Source: Eurosta solidaginis (Eukaryota > Arthropoda > Insecta > Diptera > Tephritidae). Taken from it: a stretch of DNA of 64,000 nucleotides. The stretch lies in contig NC_090319.1 of the NCBI RefSeq assembly GCF_040869045.1, forward strand, positions 372,573,601-372,637,600, written 5' to 3'. Every line of letters begins with the position of its first letter. Position 1 is the stretch's first letter. The notes beneath the pieces were generated by a model. That model was given only the letters and a program-made list of their open reading frames with translations, was not told the DNA's origin and did no database searches. Shown in pieces: positions 11,871 to 24,510 of this stretch. A program made the position numbers and the translations under genes.

Positions 11871-12999
11871 CCATAGATAGAAAGAAGTCCTTGTTTGTTC
11901 TTGGATACCGGTTAGTATGCTTGGTTAACCGTTCAATGTAATCTTTGGAAAGAACTAAGGTTCCAAGAGATACATAGACAACTTAGTTGATTTTGAAATA
12001 ACGTTGCAAATGTTATTTATGTTTAAAACAACCTTGACCTTCTTAATGCACACTTCGAAGCATTTCAGCCCTTATAGCACACCCTTTATGCTTCTATGGA
12101 TGCAGGCATTCATACATAGATAAACGTACCTACCTCATTTGAATTTTCTGAATCAACGACACTTGTGCTAATTTACAGTTGTAGTACAATCAAAGACACG
12201 AACACGCATACACACAAACATATCACACATCCATGTTGCATTAGGTACTTTGAGGTGGTTGATGATTGTCAGTGTTTGGAGCCGCTAGTAATTGCGCTGA
12301 TTCGCAATGCCATATATCTTTTCAGTGGACTATGCGGAACTGAATAATTGAAATTTTGGTTATGAAATCAAAATTTAACTTACTTACCAAATTTGATATT
12401 AAATAAGCAAATGGTAAATGAAGCAATGTATTTGTACATATGCATATATGTATAAGTTTTTATTTTCGGAGTGGAAGCGCGATTTCCGTGTCCATATTTT
12501 ATATAAAGCGATATGGTACAGTATTAAAAATATTTTAACGTACATTTACAGCATAAATAATTGGATTTATACATACACACATTAAGATAAATAATAGTTT
12601 CTTGCACTAAGTTTTGTGAATGATATTATTTATGCGAAAGCTGAAACTACTTAGACTCTCTTGCAGAATGAAAAATGAGACTTATGATGGCGCAACGCCA
12701 TTCTGCAAGTGGGTCTTAGTTACTCGTTTCAAACCAAGGCTAGTTTTTGTAAAAAAACGTGTCCCACGCCGCCTAATTACTTTTAATCATTATAACTTAA
12801 GGTATGTTAACCATGGCCAATGGTACTAAGGCAAAGGGTTGTAATAATTTGGGCAAATTGCCGCGACCCAAGGGGGCAGCAACGCCCAGGCAAAAGGTTT
12901 TAAAAACATTATTTATCTTTCTATTTGATCTCGTCTAACAGAATTTTGAATTTGGGTCATATGGATCGACGTATAAGCAATTTTTGAAAATCTTTTCGG

Positions 13000-13460
13000 G
13001 ATGGGCTCGCCGTTTCGATATAATTTTTAGACTTTTTCAGAATAATTGGCGGCCGATATGGTTTGGTTGTGGCGCACTTTGCCTATTACACCGAAAAACA
13101 ATTGTCTTATCGGGGTCGGTGTTTTCGGATAGTTTCGCGATTATTTTTTGGGATAATGACAAAGGTAAGTAGGAATAATTTCAGAATTATCATCAGATGG
13201 TTTCGGGATTCCTTTTGGAATCACTTCGGGACTACTTAAGGATTGCTTAAAGACTATTTCAGGAAAATTTCGGAGTTTCTTCGTGATTATTATTACTCCC
13301 GGTAATCTCGGTATTGTCTTCGGCATAAATTCGGAAGTATTTCGACATAATTTCGCGATTGATTTAGACATCATTTCGATACTATTTCGGAACTACTTTG
13401 GTTCTGTTTCTGGTATAGTTTCAGAATATTTTTTCGGATCATTTCAGGACTTTTTCAAAA
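13000..13460 (+). repeat. Degenerate TTTCGGGACTATTTC minisatellite
   Basis: Irregular 15-20 bp units such as TTTCGGGATTCCTTTTGG, CTTCGGGACTACTT and TTTCGGAACTACTTTGG. The same theme occurs at 24290-24510 and 57790-58110. Frames here are repeat translations. Confidence 0.55.
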
Positions 13461-13689
13461 TTAAATGAACTTACATTGGCAACACTCGGACGGGTACATT
13501 CGTTGCACCGTGCTGCCAAAACACAAACACTAACATCCATCCACGCATCTTTGACCCGTAGAGTGAAGTTTGTGTTCCTGTTGATTTTCAGAATTCTGCA
13601 ATTAAACTGCAATATGCTAACTGGATAGATCACAAAAATAACTGATTACATAAACAAATATAATATCCGTACAGCTAAAGTTCAAGAGG

Positions 13690-13990
13690 CGAAGCTAACC
13701 GCCAGGTCGGACCTCCGAACAACATTCATAGGAAAGATGGCCAGAGGGGTATTGGTGGAGGCCTAGCTTTTGTTACCATACCGTGCAATATAATCTATTT
13801 TACGCCAGCAACAGCCACAGATATAGGACTTTAGAAAGTCATGGCATAACTGTATCGTCAGGCAATGTCAACCTTGAAATTAACATCTGTGTATATTCCT
13901 ACCGTCACCTGCTGTACAAGAAGTGGTGAATTTTAAAACCCAACACGACCTCTGGCATTCCAGCCAGTCAGCGGACAGTAAGCACAAGAA
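13690..13990 (+). pseudogene. Decayed LINE endonuclease fragment
   Basis: KDGQRGIGGGLAFVTIP followed, after a frameshift, by LESHGITVSSGNVNLEINI and then YIPTVTCC resembles the apurinic-like endonuclease of R1/Jockey-type LINEs. The start of the usual next motif (HDLWHS-like, about 13950) is seen in another frame. Frameshifts and stops throughout. Confidence 0.6.
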
Positions 13991-14275
13991 ATTAACACAG
14001 AAAATACATAATTAGACTTTGCGCACGGTAAATGGCAATGCCCCTAACCCTCTTAATTTAGATATTATGCGGCTGGTAATTGAACGTAAACGAGCCAAAT
14101 TGGAATTGCAGCAAGAATCCGGTTGGATAGCCATGGAACGTATGTTTAGTTATCGAATACAACATCAGTCCAATGAATGATGAGTATGGCTATATACATA
14201 TGTATTATCCTGAGCTATAACTCCTTAGGGATAAACTACTTCACTAAGTATTAAAAATTTAGTTATTTATAACAA

Positions 14276-14878
14276 ACTAGAAAACCCGGCAGACGTTGTC
14301 CTGCCTTAAATTTGGCCTATCTGCATATATTTTAATAAGCTTTTTCGGTCTGACTCTGCCCTCCCCCCTCTTCACTTTTTCCTAATCCTTTCATTCACTC
14401 CTCCCTCCGTCTTTTTCGCTTCATCTATCTCCATCTTCGTCTCATTCTATCTCTTTCTCAATCTCCTTCTCTCTTTTCTCTTCTCTCAATTTTTTCTCAT
14501 TCTTCTGCATCCCTTATTGCCTGTTCCAGAGGGTGGTATGTACTTTATTCCAGTCCCAGTCCCAGTCCCACTCCGAGTCTCAGTCCCAGTCCTAGTCCTA
14601 ATCCCAGTCCTAGTCCGTCTCTGGATAATATATTGCTCTGTACTAAAGCACTCATTAACAGCTTTCATTTGATATCCATATTCTATAAACACATTCTACG
14701 GGTACCCGGGTTCACGTTTTGGCCTACTTATCGAGACCCTAGTCACCTAGTCACCTATCCCATATTTCAAGTTAGATCAAACTACATACGGGGTGCAAAA
14801 CAAATTCAAAATCGGTTCAGTAGTTTAGGAGTCCATTGGCCTCAAACATAGTGACACGTGTTTTTTATATATTAAGAT
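14276..14878 (+). repeat. Dispersed repeat family 3, copy 1 (hexamer-bearing)
   Basis: It starts ACTAGAAAACCCGGCAGACG and has a pyrimidine tract (TCTCCTTCTCTC, 14340-14510), a (CCCAGT)n hexamer array (14552-14620), then TTTCATTTGATATCCATATTC and GGGTACCCGGGTTCACGTTT, ending TTTTTTATATATTAAGAT. It matches 20809-21570. Peptides read through it are translations of the tracts. Class unknown to me. Confidence 0.65.
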
Positions 14879-15649
14879 AGTTCATGGAAGTGCCTGAATT
14901 GAACAATTTAAAGCGGAAAATTGAAAATCCTATCTATATTCAAGCCTCCCTTGTCCATTTGCTGGAAGAGTTCGGTGCTTCGAAGCTTTCAATAATTCGG
15001 TGCAAAATACTCAAACATTTGTATAACAAATAATTTGTGCTGCTATTATAAATAAATTGCTAAAATTTGGACTAATTCCTAAACGCTAAATTTTCCACCG
15101 AAACTTAGCTTTTGTTGTGGTACAATTTTCCAAAAATGGTTTCATTCATTCAAAAGCAAGCGAATGATTCTGAGTAAAAATAATTTACTTTCTTCTACGA
15201 AACTCATTGCGAAATGTTTATGCTTAACTTAACAGCTATATACTTATACTATGTTCAAACAGAAAAATAAATTGAGGCAATTTCGATTTAAATTGAGTGG
15301 TGTTCATACAACTTTATTTAGCTTATACAATAGTAATTTGATAGCTGGTTGGCTCATCTCTACAGTAACAACATATCTTTATTAAGACTGTCAAAATGTG
15401 CGTGATGATATTAGGTGAATGGAATGGACTGAAAACACAACACTTTGAAATTTTTGTGCATTGTAAGAAAATGTGTTCAATGTTTTGGTTTCATTTTGAG
15501 TTTGCCATCTTCTTTTGACAATCCCTACTCCAGTGAAATGAAAGACATAAAATCAGCTGATGAGATGCGCCAACAATATAGTTCAGCCATGCGTAATTGA
15601 CGTTTAAATATACTCAATAAACACACTTTACAATGTTGCATTTGCAGTT

Positions 15650-15765
15650 TGAAACAATTTATTACGCAATTTTTTTTTAAATTGGCAATTTATTATTACA
15701 ATTTATTATATAACAAATTGCGTAATAAATTGCCCAAATGGTATAAATTGCCAATTTGGTGTGTG
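15650..15765. mobile_element. Small inverted-repeat element
   Basis: TTTATTACGCAATTT and AAATTGGCAATTTAT on the left recur inverted as AAATTGCGTAATAAATTG and ATAAATTGCCAATTT on the right, around an AT-only spacer. It looks like a MITE remnant of about 115 bp. Confidence 0.5.
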
Positions 15766-16779
15766 TCTGAACCTAGTATTACATATGAAAGTATTTAATT
15801 TTTGTTCTTAAAGGAACAACCAAAAATAAATTTTTCCTAAAATAAACAAATACACTCACCCATAGTTAATAAGAGATGTGCAACAATTTCTGTTACAAAA
15901 TTTTAGTATTCCTGAATAAATTTTTGGTTTGCCTTTAACTTATGAGTACAAGAAATTAACGATATCTTTGTACGTGTGTATGTCACTGAACTTCTTCACT
16001 GAACACGATTCCGGTTGCTTGGCCGACTTGCAAACCGTCAACCATGACACGCTATTCTAAATATACATACATACCATAACAGACATATCTCCCCTTATTT
16101 AAAGAGGCGCAGACTGAAAACTATCTAATAAGCAGGAACGCGTCTGAACAGTTTGGAAAAGAGAAATCTAAATCATGGAAGTTTAAACAGGGGTCCTACA
16201 CAATGGTGTATTATGCTTGCCTCGATTTGATATCCAAACTCCCATTCACCATAGTTTCTTGTGCAGAAGACTGCACAGTAATGGCAACAAGTCCGGATCC
16301 TTTAATTGATGCGATGAGCTCCAGAATAAATATATAACTATCTTTTATCTCCAGTTTTCGCAATTAGCATTTGCCTTTACACACACATGCGTCCGTAATT
16401 ATTCGTCATACAATTTTCACGTCGCCTATTGGCAGAACTAACGGAAAAGAGAAAAAGAAAGCGAATGACGACATATACAATAAATGCCGCACCGATCTTG
16501 TGGTAATCCTCCCCAATATGGGCCCCTGATTCATAACACCCCGCAGTTGCGCGACTGGTTCTACTTAGATTTGAACGTTGTACTGGTTAGTGTCTTACTT
16601 ACGTGAAGTTCGATGTGTAAACATAGAGGCGCACGTTTGGAACTTTTATGGTTTTAAGTTAACTGAACCTCACGCAGGATTTGAAGTTAAACCACAACAG
16701 CAAAGGCAACTTAAATACAAACAATTAATTTCGGGCTTCTTAATAAGAGCTTTGTCGGCTTTTTATCTCTAACAACCGG

Positions 16780-17480
16780 TATTGACAAATTATAATTTGA
16801 TTATCGTCTTATTATCGACATCAAATTACTATAGTCAAGTTATCGGTCGGTTATCGGCTTCTGGGCTGGATATAGAATTCTTATCGGCTTGCTATAGCCA
16901 AGTTGCAGATGTGTCATCGATTTTATAGTGAAGTTTTTTGGTATCTCGTCCCGTTTCTTCGTAACCCACATATCTACTTATATTTAAGAAAATGTTAGAA
17001 AACTAACTCAACAACATACATTTTGCATACAGCAAATGGAGATGAATGAAGGAGCTTAAAAACATGACGTTAATATTGTCGGTGTATTTTTCGATGTCTT
17101 ATGAGTTCCTTTCATTCAAATCGATAACTTCTCTAAACAAAATTTATAGTTTTTAGATAGGAAATCGAACAACACACCGATAACAATTCGACAACTTATT
17201 GATAACTTATGGATAACTCTTCGATAATTCGTCCAAAACTTTTTACTAATAAATAAACAGCTTTTAGATAACATATCGATAACTTCTTGTTATTAAATTG
17301 TTAACCTTTTACTAATATATCGAAAGCTTTGCGATTAATAGTAGATAGTTAATTCTCTTCCACAAAAAATCAGGAGTTCAATGATAAACTCTTGTTATCT
17401 ATAGCAAATGTCAGCACTTCGATTAGAAATCGATATCTCGTCTATACTTCGCCGATAACAAAATGATAACTCATCGATTA
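16780..17480. repeat. Degenerate GTTATCG-type minisatellite
   Basis: Many irregular units with GTTATCG/CGATAAC cores (TTATCGGTCGGTTATCGGC, TCGATAACTTCTTGTTAT). The orientation flips near 17000-17100: TTATCG forms lie to the left and CGATAAC forms to the right. The same theme occurs at 11720-11870 and 47100-47340. Confidence 0.5.
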
Positions 17481-18233
17481 AAACTGTCAGCACTTCTTTT
17501 TTCTTTTCCTCTTCTTTCTTTATCTTGACTTGCATTTTTATTTTTATCCACATTGATATCAACATTGTTATCATATCTATGTCGATTTCTCCCCTTTTAA
17601 TACAAATCATCGATTTGATTTTCTGTTCTGGTTAATTGTTCACATATTTCGCTACAGCGTACTAACTACACTTACGTTTACATTCTGTATTCCGCCATAC
17701 AGCATATGCACTCCAGATACTACGCTTCTACTACAGACTATGCTTATACAAAACACTAGGCTTACACTACACACAACGCTTACATTGTTTATTAACCAAT
17801 GGAGCATACAACTTCTAAGAACTATGCGTTTGCTTACATGGTGGATTCCCCCATAGCGTAAGCAAAGATGTTTACACATAAAAAATGATCCATGATATAT
17901 GCCTTGAATTCGGTGTACCCACGCATGACACAAAACATCTATTCAACATTGACCACCCTATCCTCAACTCGCTTCCAATCTGCCAATGGAAGCCTTTGAT
18001 TTCGCTGAAAATATAATTAAGTTAAAACAGCATAACGCGCAGTTGCATTTTCTTAAGCTCGCATCCCATGAAAAGGGTAACCCACGGCTATTTTTACTCA
18101 GAATAGAAGAAACAGCAAAAACTAAAACTCTTTATACAACTTTTTACGCATGTACACACATTTTGCATATGACTATCTTGCATATACTTTACATTTTCTA
18201 TTTGCATAGAATTTTGAGCATTTGTTATAAGAA

Positions 18234-20295
18234 ACAAGTAAGGAAGGCTAAGTTCGGGTGTAACCGAACATTACATACTCAGCTGAGAGCACTGGAGACA
18301 AAATAAGGGAAAATCACCATGTAGGAAAATGAACCTAGGGTAACCCTGGAATGTGTTTGTATGAGATGCGTATCAAATGGAAGGTATTAAATAGTATTTT
18401 AAGAGGGAGTGGGCCATAGTTCTATAGGTGGACGCCATTTAGGGATACCGCCATAAAGGTGGACCAGGGCTTACTCCAGTATTGGTTTGTACGATATGGG
18501 TATTAAATGAAAGGTGTTAATGAGTATTTTAAAAGAGCGTGGGCTTAGTTCTATAGGTGAACGCCTTTTCGAGATATCGCCATAAAGGTGGACCAGGGGT
18601 GAATCTAGAATTTGTTTGTACGATATGTGTACTAAATGAAAGGTGTTAATGAGTATTTTAAAAGAGCGTGGGCCTTAGTTCTATAGGTGGACGCCTTTTC
18701 GAGATATCGCCATAAAGGTGGACCACGGGTGACTCTAGAATTTGTTTGTACGATATGGGTATCAAATGAAAGGTGATAATAAGTATTTTAAAAGGGAGTG
18801 GGCCTTAGTTCTATAGGTGGACGCCTTTTCGAGATATCGCCATAAAGGTGGACCAGGGGTGACTCTATAATGTGTTTGTACGATATGGGTATCAAATAAA
18901 GGTATTAATGAGGATTTTAAACGAGATTGGTGGTAGTTGTATATGTGAAGGCGTTTTCGAGATATCGAACAAAATGTTGTCCAGGGTGACCCAGAACATT
19001 ATCTGTCGGATACCGCTAATTTATTTACATATGCAATACCACGAACAGTATTCCTGCCAAGATTCCAAAGGCTTTTGATTTCGAATTGCAGAACTTTTTC
19101 AGTTTCTTCTACTTAATATGGTAGGTGTCACATACATTTTAAAAAGTTTTTTCTAAAGTTATATTTTGCGTCAATAAACTAATCCAAATAACATGTTTCA
19201 TCCCTTTTTTCGTATTTGGTATAGAATTATGGCATTTTTTTCATATTTCGTAATTTTCGATATCGAAAAATTGGGATTTCGGCCATTTTTTATACCAATA
19301 CAAAGTGAGTTCAGATAAGTAGCTGAACTAAGTTTAGTAAACATATATCGATTTCTGCTCAAGTTATCGTGTTAAGGGCCGAGCGTAAGAACAGACGGTC
19401 GACTGTGTATAAAAACTGGGCGTGGCTTCACCGATTTCGCCCTTTTTCACGGAAAACAGTTATCGTCCTAGAATCTAAGCCGCTACCAAATTTCACAATG
19501 ATTGGTAAATTTTTGTTGGACTTATGGCATTAAAAGTATCCTAGACAAATTAAATGAAAAAGGGCGGAGCTACGCCCATTTTGAAATTTTCTTTTATTTT
19601 TGTATTTTGTTGCACCATATCATTACTGGAGTTGAATGTTGACATAATTGACTTATATACGGTAAGATATTAAATTTTTTGTTAAAATTTGACTTAAAAA
19701 ATTTTTTTTTTAAAAGTGGGCGTGGCCGTTCTCCAATTATGCAAATTTTTATTAAGCATACATATAGTAATAGGAGTAACGTTCGTGCCAAATTTCATCT
19801 TGATATCTTCAACGACTGCCAAATTACAGCTTGCAAAACTTTTAAATTACCTTCTTTTAAAAGTGGGCGGTGCCACGCCCATTGTCCAAAATTTTACTAA
19901 TTTTCTATTCTGCGTCATAAATTCAACTCATCTACCAAGTTTCGTCGCTTTATCTGTCTTTGGTAATGAATTATCGCACTTTTTCAGTTTTTCGAAATTT
20001 TCGATATCGAAAAAGTGGGCGTTGTTATAGTCCGATATCGTTCATTTTAAATATCAATCTGATATGAGTGCCCAGGAACCTATATACCAAATTTCGTGAA
20101 GATACCTCAAAATTTACTCAAGTTATCGTGTTAACGGGCAGACGGACATGGCTCAATCAAATTTTTTTTCGATACTGATGATTTTGATATATGGAAGTCT
20201 ATATCTATCTCGATTCCTTTATACCTGTACAACCAACCGTTATCCAATCAAAGTTAATATACTCTGCGAGCTCTGCTCAACTGAGTATAAAAATT
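18234..20295 (+). mobile_element. Dispersed repeat family 1, copy 2
   Basis: Nearly full-length partner of 3121-5195 in the same orientation: same ACAAGTAAGGAAGG start, hairpin, ~130-bp tandem core (about 18350-18900), body and CTCAACTGAGTAT end. It differs by scattered substitutions and small indels, and its (GACG)n tract is reduced to a few units. Confidence 0.78.
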
Positions 20296-20808
20296 AATTT
20301 GATGCTACACTGCGTATGAGTAACATTTTCACCACAGCATCCACTTCCACTATATACATATATACATATTGCAAACATACACATATATACAAGTATTTTG
20401 ATGACAACCAATAAATCTATCCAGAGAAAGTACATGACTGATAATTGATAATAGACTGGGTCGGTCCTCATAAGGAATTGAAAAGTTCCAACTGTACTGC
20501 CCTTTCATGCATCGATTGCATTCCATTTATTTAAAACCAAAAGTGAACAGGAAAATTTCGCCAGATAAAAAGTTGTAAAGATGTTCAACAAACACCTAAA
20601 ATACCGTGAAAATGCAGTCAATGAAAAAATTCCAGTAAAAACGGGACTCGTCACTTTTTCCATAAGAAGAAGCCACAACAAATCATTCAATTAAAGATGG
20701 GTACTCATAATATTCAGTAAAAAGAGGATGCGTGTGTATATCAACTAATAATGACCTAAGTACAATCTTCTTCGATTACGCCGAAGAGGAGCGAATTATA
20801 TATTATTA

Positions 20809-21570
20809 CTAGCAGACCCGGCAGACGTTGCTCTGCCCTAAATTTGACCTATCTGCATACATTTAAATAAGCTTTTTCCGTCTAACTCTGCCCTCCCCCC
20901 ACCCCTCTTCACTTGTTCCTGATCTTTTTATTCACCCCTCCCTCCGTATTTTTCGCTTCATCTATCTCCATATTCGTCTCATTCTCTTTCTTTCTCAGTC
21001 TCCTTCTCCTTCTCTCTCTTCTCTTCTCTCAAGTTCTTCTCATTCTTCTTCTTCCCTTATTGCATATCCCAGAGGGAGGTATGTATTTTGTTCCAGTCCC
21101 AGTCCCAGTCTCACTCCGAGTCTCAGTACCAGTCCTAGTCCTAATCCCAGTCCCAGTCCGTCTCTGGTAAATAGGTATGTGGGTATTATTAATTCATGTC
21201 TCTATTTCGGCTTCGCATGCATATTTATCAGTTGTGGCAGGTTGATGCGACTAAATCGAATATCACAATGAAAATTACTTTAGAGCTCTCAGCAACAGCT
21301 TTCATTTCATATCCATATTACCCACACATTCTAGGGGTATCCGGGTCCATGTTTTGGCCTATATCTTGAGACCCTAAGTCACCAAGGGTATAATATATTA
21401 CTCTGTACTAAAGCACTCATCAACAGCTTTCATTTGATATCCATATTATATAAACACAATCTAGGGGTACCCGGGTCCACGTTTGAACAAAATCGACCGA
21501 CGCATCTCTTCAAACATGGGCGACCAACTAACACACATTTTAGCCTTTCCTTTTATATATATAGATTTTT
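20809..21570 (+). repeat. Dispersed repeat family 3, copy 2
   Basis: ACTAGCAGACCCGGCAGACG start, pyrimidine tract, CCAGTC-type hexamers (21094-21160), and two copies of the AGCACTCA..ACAGCTTTCATTTGATATCCATA block (about 21290 and 21420), ending TTTTATATATATAGATTTT. Same family as 14276-14878 with an internal duplication. Confidence 0.65.
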
Positions 21571-21914
21571 ATTTTTTACACTTCACTATAATATTAAAAC
21601 GAAATGCAGATATTTGTTGCTTTTGAAACTCGGCTTAAAAATTTCACATGGAACAACTAAAGACTCTCCTGAATTAAAAAAAAAATGTCTTAGTACCTCT
21701 AAATTGCGGGCCCCCTCAGAAACCCCGGGGGTAATCCCCCCATTACTCTCTCTCTTTCGTCAACTACTGCAGTAAGTACAGGGAGCACTTCCATAACAGT
21801 ACCTGTCGAAGTCATTTCCGATAGTGGATGTTTGAGAAGGACTGTTCAAACAAAATTATGTTGTTGAACAATACAGATAGCAATTCATTTTCACTAATAT
21901 TCTGCCCTGTTGTT

Positions 21915-22160
21915 GTTGTTATGCGAATGAAAGATGATGCTCCGGCCAAGAAAGTGTTTCTATCGGAACCCGCCTATGGAAGCAGAGGTAGAGGGCGGCC
22001 CCCACTCCGTTGGAAGGACCAGGTGGAAAACGATTTAAACTCCCTTGGTGTAACCAATTGGCGCCGGTTGGCGGAGCGAAGGAGCGACTGGCGCGCCTTG
22101 TTGGACGGCCATAACCGTTTAGACGGTTAAGCGCCAATTAAGTAAGTAAGTAAGTAAGTA
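21915..22160 (+). pseudogene. 5'-truncated LINE 3' end with (AAGT)n tail
   Basis: The open frame ends MRMKDDAPAKKVFL, RGRGRPPLRWKDQVENDL, GVTNWRRLAERRSDWRALL and HNRLDG then TAA at 22128-22130. This is the usual C-terminus of a LINE ORF2 protein. An (AAGT)n tail follows at 22139-22160, typical of LINE 3' ends. The frame upstream of about 21918 is unrelated sequence read in phase, so the insertion is 5'-truncated. Confidence 0.8.
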
Positions 22161-22495
22161 AGTTGTTGTTGTTGTAGCGGCATGAAATCTCCCAAAAGGT
22201 TTGGAGGAGTACTGACATATCGGCCATATGAATTGGTAAGACCAAAAAACTCAGTGGGTTGCGAACCGAAACCTTTTGCATATGATGCATGCTCTTTGCA
22301 TAATATGTAACAAAGGCATTTAAATTGAATATTTGCATTATTTGCTTGAAGCAAAATTTACCCCATTTTAGTCACATTCAATGTTTTGTCTTTTATAAGC
22401 TTATTCTTTAGCTATCCCGGGGGGGTAACCAAAACAATCCAGAAATTGTTCTTTAGTATAGTAAATGTACTACAAAAAAAATAAAAAATAAAAAA

Positions 22496-22864
22496 TTAAG
22501 TTAAACGGTTTTATTGAAAACAATATTTACATGAAGTAATAATAATACTAAAAGCTAGAAAATAATTAGCTAGGTCCTAGGTACTAGTCATCACACTCCT
22601 CGTCAATCTAGGGCGTTGATCAGACAATTAAATAAAAGCGTTGGACGCGTCAAATTTCTATTTAGAAAAGCGTTGGACGCGTCAAATTTCTATTTAGAAA
22701 TTTCACGCGTCCAACGCTTTAATTTAATTGTCTGATCAACGCTCTAGATTGATGAGGAGTGTGATGACTAGTACTTAGGATTTACCTAATTATTTTCTAG
22801 CTTTTAGTATTATTATTATTTCATGTAAATATTGTTTTCAATAAAATCGTTTAACTTAAATTTT
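22496..22864. mobile_element. Long palindrome (foldback/MITE)
   Basis: Two arms of about 170 bp are inverted copies with roughly one mismatch per 15-20 bases. The left arm starts TTAAGTTAAACGGTTTTATTG and the right arm ends with its complement. At the centre a GCGTTGGACGCGT motif with CAAATTTCTATTTAGAAA occurs twice directly and once inverted. No coding potential. Confidence 0.75.
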
Positions 22865-23079
22865 TTTTAAATTATTTCATATTCAAGTTTTTAGTCTTTA
22901 TTTAATTGCCTATTATTTCTCATTATATTTAGTTCATTTAGTGACTCATTATTACAAGAACTCTTTCCTGACAATTTGTTACAATCTAAGTCCTCAATAC
23001 ATAATCCTTCCAAAGATTTTACTCGACTCTGCTCCACGTATGCTTGTCCCTCCTCGAACTCCAAAATATTTTGATGTCA

Positions 23080-24110
23080 CTTCCACCGGACTGTATGTAA
23101 TATCTGTTCCACATATGAGCCAAATCTGACATCATAGGTCACTTTCTATTAATGTAAGTATTGTGACGAATATTAGCAACACTAAGGCATACTATCATCT
23201 CTAAGCCGATACTAAGCAGTCACTTGTATCTATATAAATAAATCGATCATTATATCCATACAAGCAGCGGAGAGAAACGCACAAACACAGGCATATACCT
23301 GAGATGATACAAAAAGTAGGCAATCATCGATGGAAGTATCACTCACGTATACACGCGCATATGGCTATGCGAGAAATTATAAACAAATCTGGTAAACAAA
23401 TAGTAAATTCTAGAAATGCCTAGAAATATGCAAACGAGGAAACCGAAGAGTATAAAAGCAGTACCAGCTGGGGCATGGAATCAGTTTGATTTAAGCACGC
23501 TATCTGTTGAGAAAAGTAGTCTAATAAAGACAATTTGCATTATTGAATATTGGGGTTATTTATTCAACAGTTTAGTGATTCGAACGTTAGCAGAAGGTTG
23601 CAAATAAGAGGAATTTCACTAAATTCTTTACAGTACTCTGTGTTCCAAATATGGACCAAATCGGGCCATAAATACGATTTTTTTGAATATCTCGATCCTT
23701 GCCCACATAGCGGAGATTTTTTTCATGTGTCATTTTTTATTCATCTATGTAATACGTGTTCCAAATATGAGCCAAATCGGACCACAAATACGATTTTTTT
23801 AATACTCGATCCTTGCGCCACCTAGCAGCGATTTTTTTTCATAGGTCGCTTTCTATTCATGTACGTATTATGTGTTCCAAATATGAACCAAATCGGACCA
23901 CAAATACGATTTTTGAAATATTTCCATACATATGCCACCTATCGTAGTCTTTTTTCTTATTATTTCATTGTCATCGGGTTCTGAACTATATTCCAAGTTT
24001 CAAGCTTGTAGCTTAACGGGAAGTTACTAAAATTTCAATTACAAAATTCGTGCCGGCCAACCAGCCAGCCAGCCAGCCAGCCCAGCCTATAAAGTCAAGC
24101 TAAATAAAAC
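23080..24110 (+). repeat. 116-bp tandem repeat element split by the solo LTR
   Basis: Units with TGTTCCAAATATGAGCCAAATCGGACCAC and CTATTCATGTACGTA recur at 23641, 23757 and 23873 (116-bp period), with a more decayed unit at 23105 left of the LTR. A (CCAG)n tract follows at 24063-24087. Tandem core plus short tetranucleotide tract resembles the layout of the family 1 and 2 elements. CTAGCCTCGGGCTAG at about 24137 could be a hairpin end. Confidence 0.65.
23162..23632 (+). mobile_element. Solo LTR of an LTR retrotransposon
   Basis: 471 bp beginning TGTGACGAATATTAGC and ending TTCTTTACA (TG...CA). It has a TATAAAAG box at 23451 and an AATAAA signal at 23524, spaced as an LTR promoter and polyadenylation signal. 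GTAT (23158-23161) and GTAC (23633-23636) flank it as a 4-bp target duplication with one mismatch. It interrupts a 116-bp tandem repeat, and the repeat phase resumes after it. No second LTR or internal region is present, so it arose by LTR-LTR recombination. The 4-bp duplication suggests the Ty3/gypsy group (inference). Confidence 0.75.
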
Positions 24111-24289
24111 CGTTTAATAATAATAAAAACATCGCTACTAGCCTCGGGCTAGCTGAAGAGCAGACCAAATGAATGAATGAAAAAATTCATTCGATAGTTA
24201 AAATCATTCAGTAACTAACTAACGATAGTTGAATTCATTCGATAGTTCCCAACACTAATTATTATCTTGGACCATTTTGGACTGTTACG

Positions 24290-24510
24290 GGACAGTTACG
24301 TCAAAATTTCGCGATGACTTCAATAACACTTCAGGATCAGTTTAGAGAACATTTCAAAATAATTTTTTAGGTAATTTAACTATCACTTCTGGATTAGTTT
24401 TGGAATCATTTCGAGACTATTTCAAAATTCCAATTGAAATAATTTTAGGGTCACTTCGGGATTGTTTTAGGTATGACTTTCGGACAACTTTAGGTTAGTT
24501 TCGACACAAT
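24290..24510 (+). repeat. Degenerate TTTCGGGACTATTTC minisatellite
   Basis: Units such as TTTCGAGACTATTTCAAAAT and CACTTCGGGATTGTTTTAGG; second locus of the theme seen at 13000-13460. Confidence 0.5.

Larger units (their letters stand above)
9600..13000. other. Upstream region of the 9.4-kb Osiris gene; no second gene seen
   Basis: Apart from the LINE relic (10430-10565), an AAAGG-rich run at 11665-11702 and the GTTATCG repeats (11720-11870), nothing coding is recognisable. 10600-11500 is moderate in GC and looks like old transposon sequence, but I could not identify it. Enhancers for the Osiris gene could lie here; none is shown by the sequence. Confidence 0.5.
14880..18230. other. Intergenic stretch without recognisable gene
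   Basis: Apart from the small inverted repeat at 15650 and the GTTATCG minisatellite at 16780-17480, I see no coding or RNA gene. 17650-17900 has a loosely repetitive CTTACA/CTACAC composition. Confidence 0.5.

Noticed and set aside
14633..14851. 72-residue plus-strand frame
   Set aside because: Lies in dispersed repeat family 3; the equivalent region of the second copy is not conserved as protein.
20913..21170. Ser/Leu-rich frame then VPVPVPVS repeat
   Set aside because: Translation of the pyrimidine tract and the CCAGTC hexamer array.
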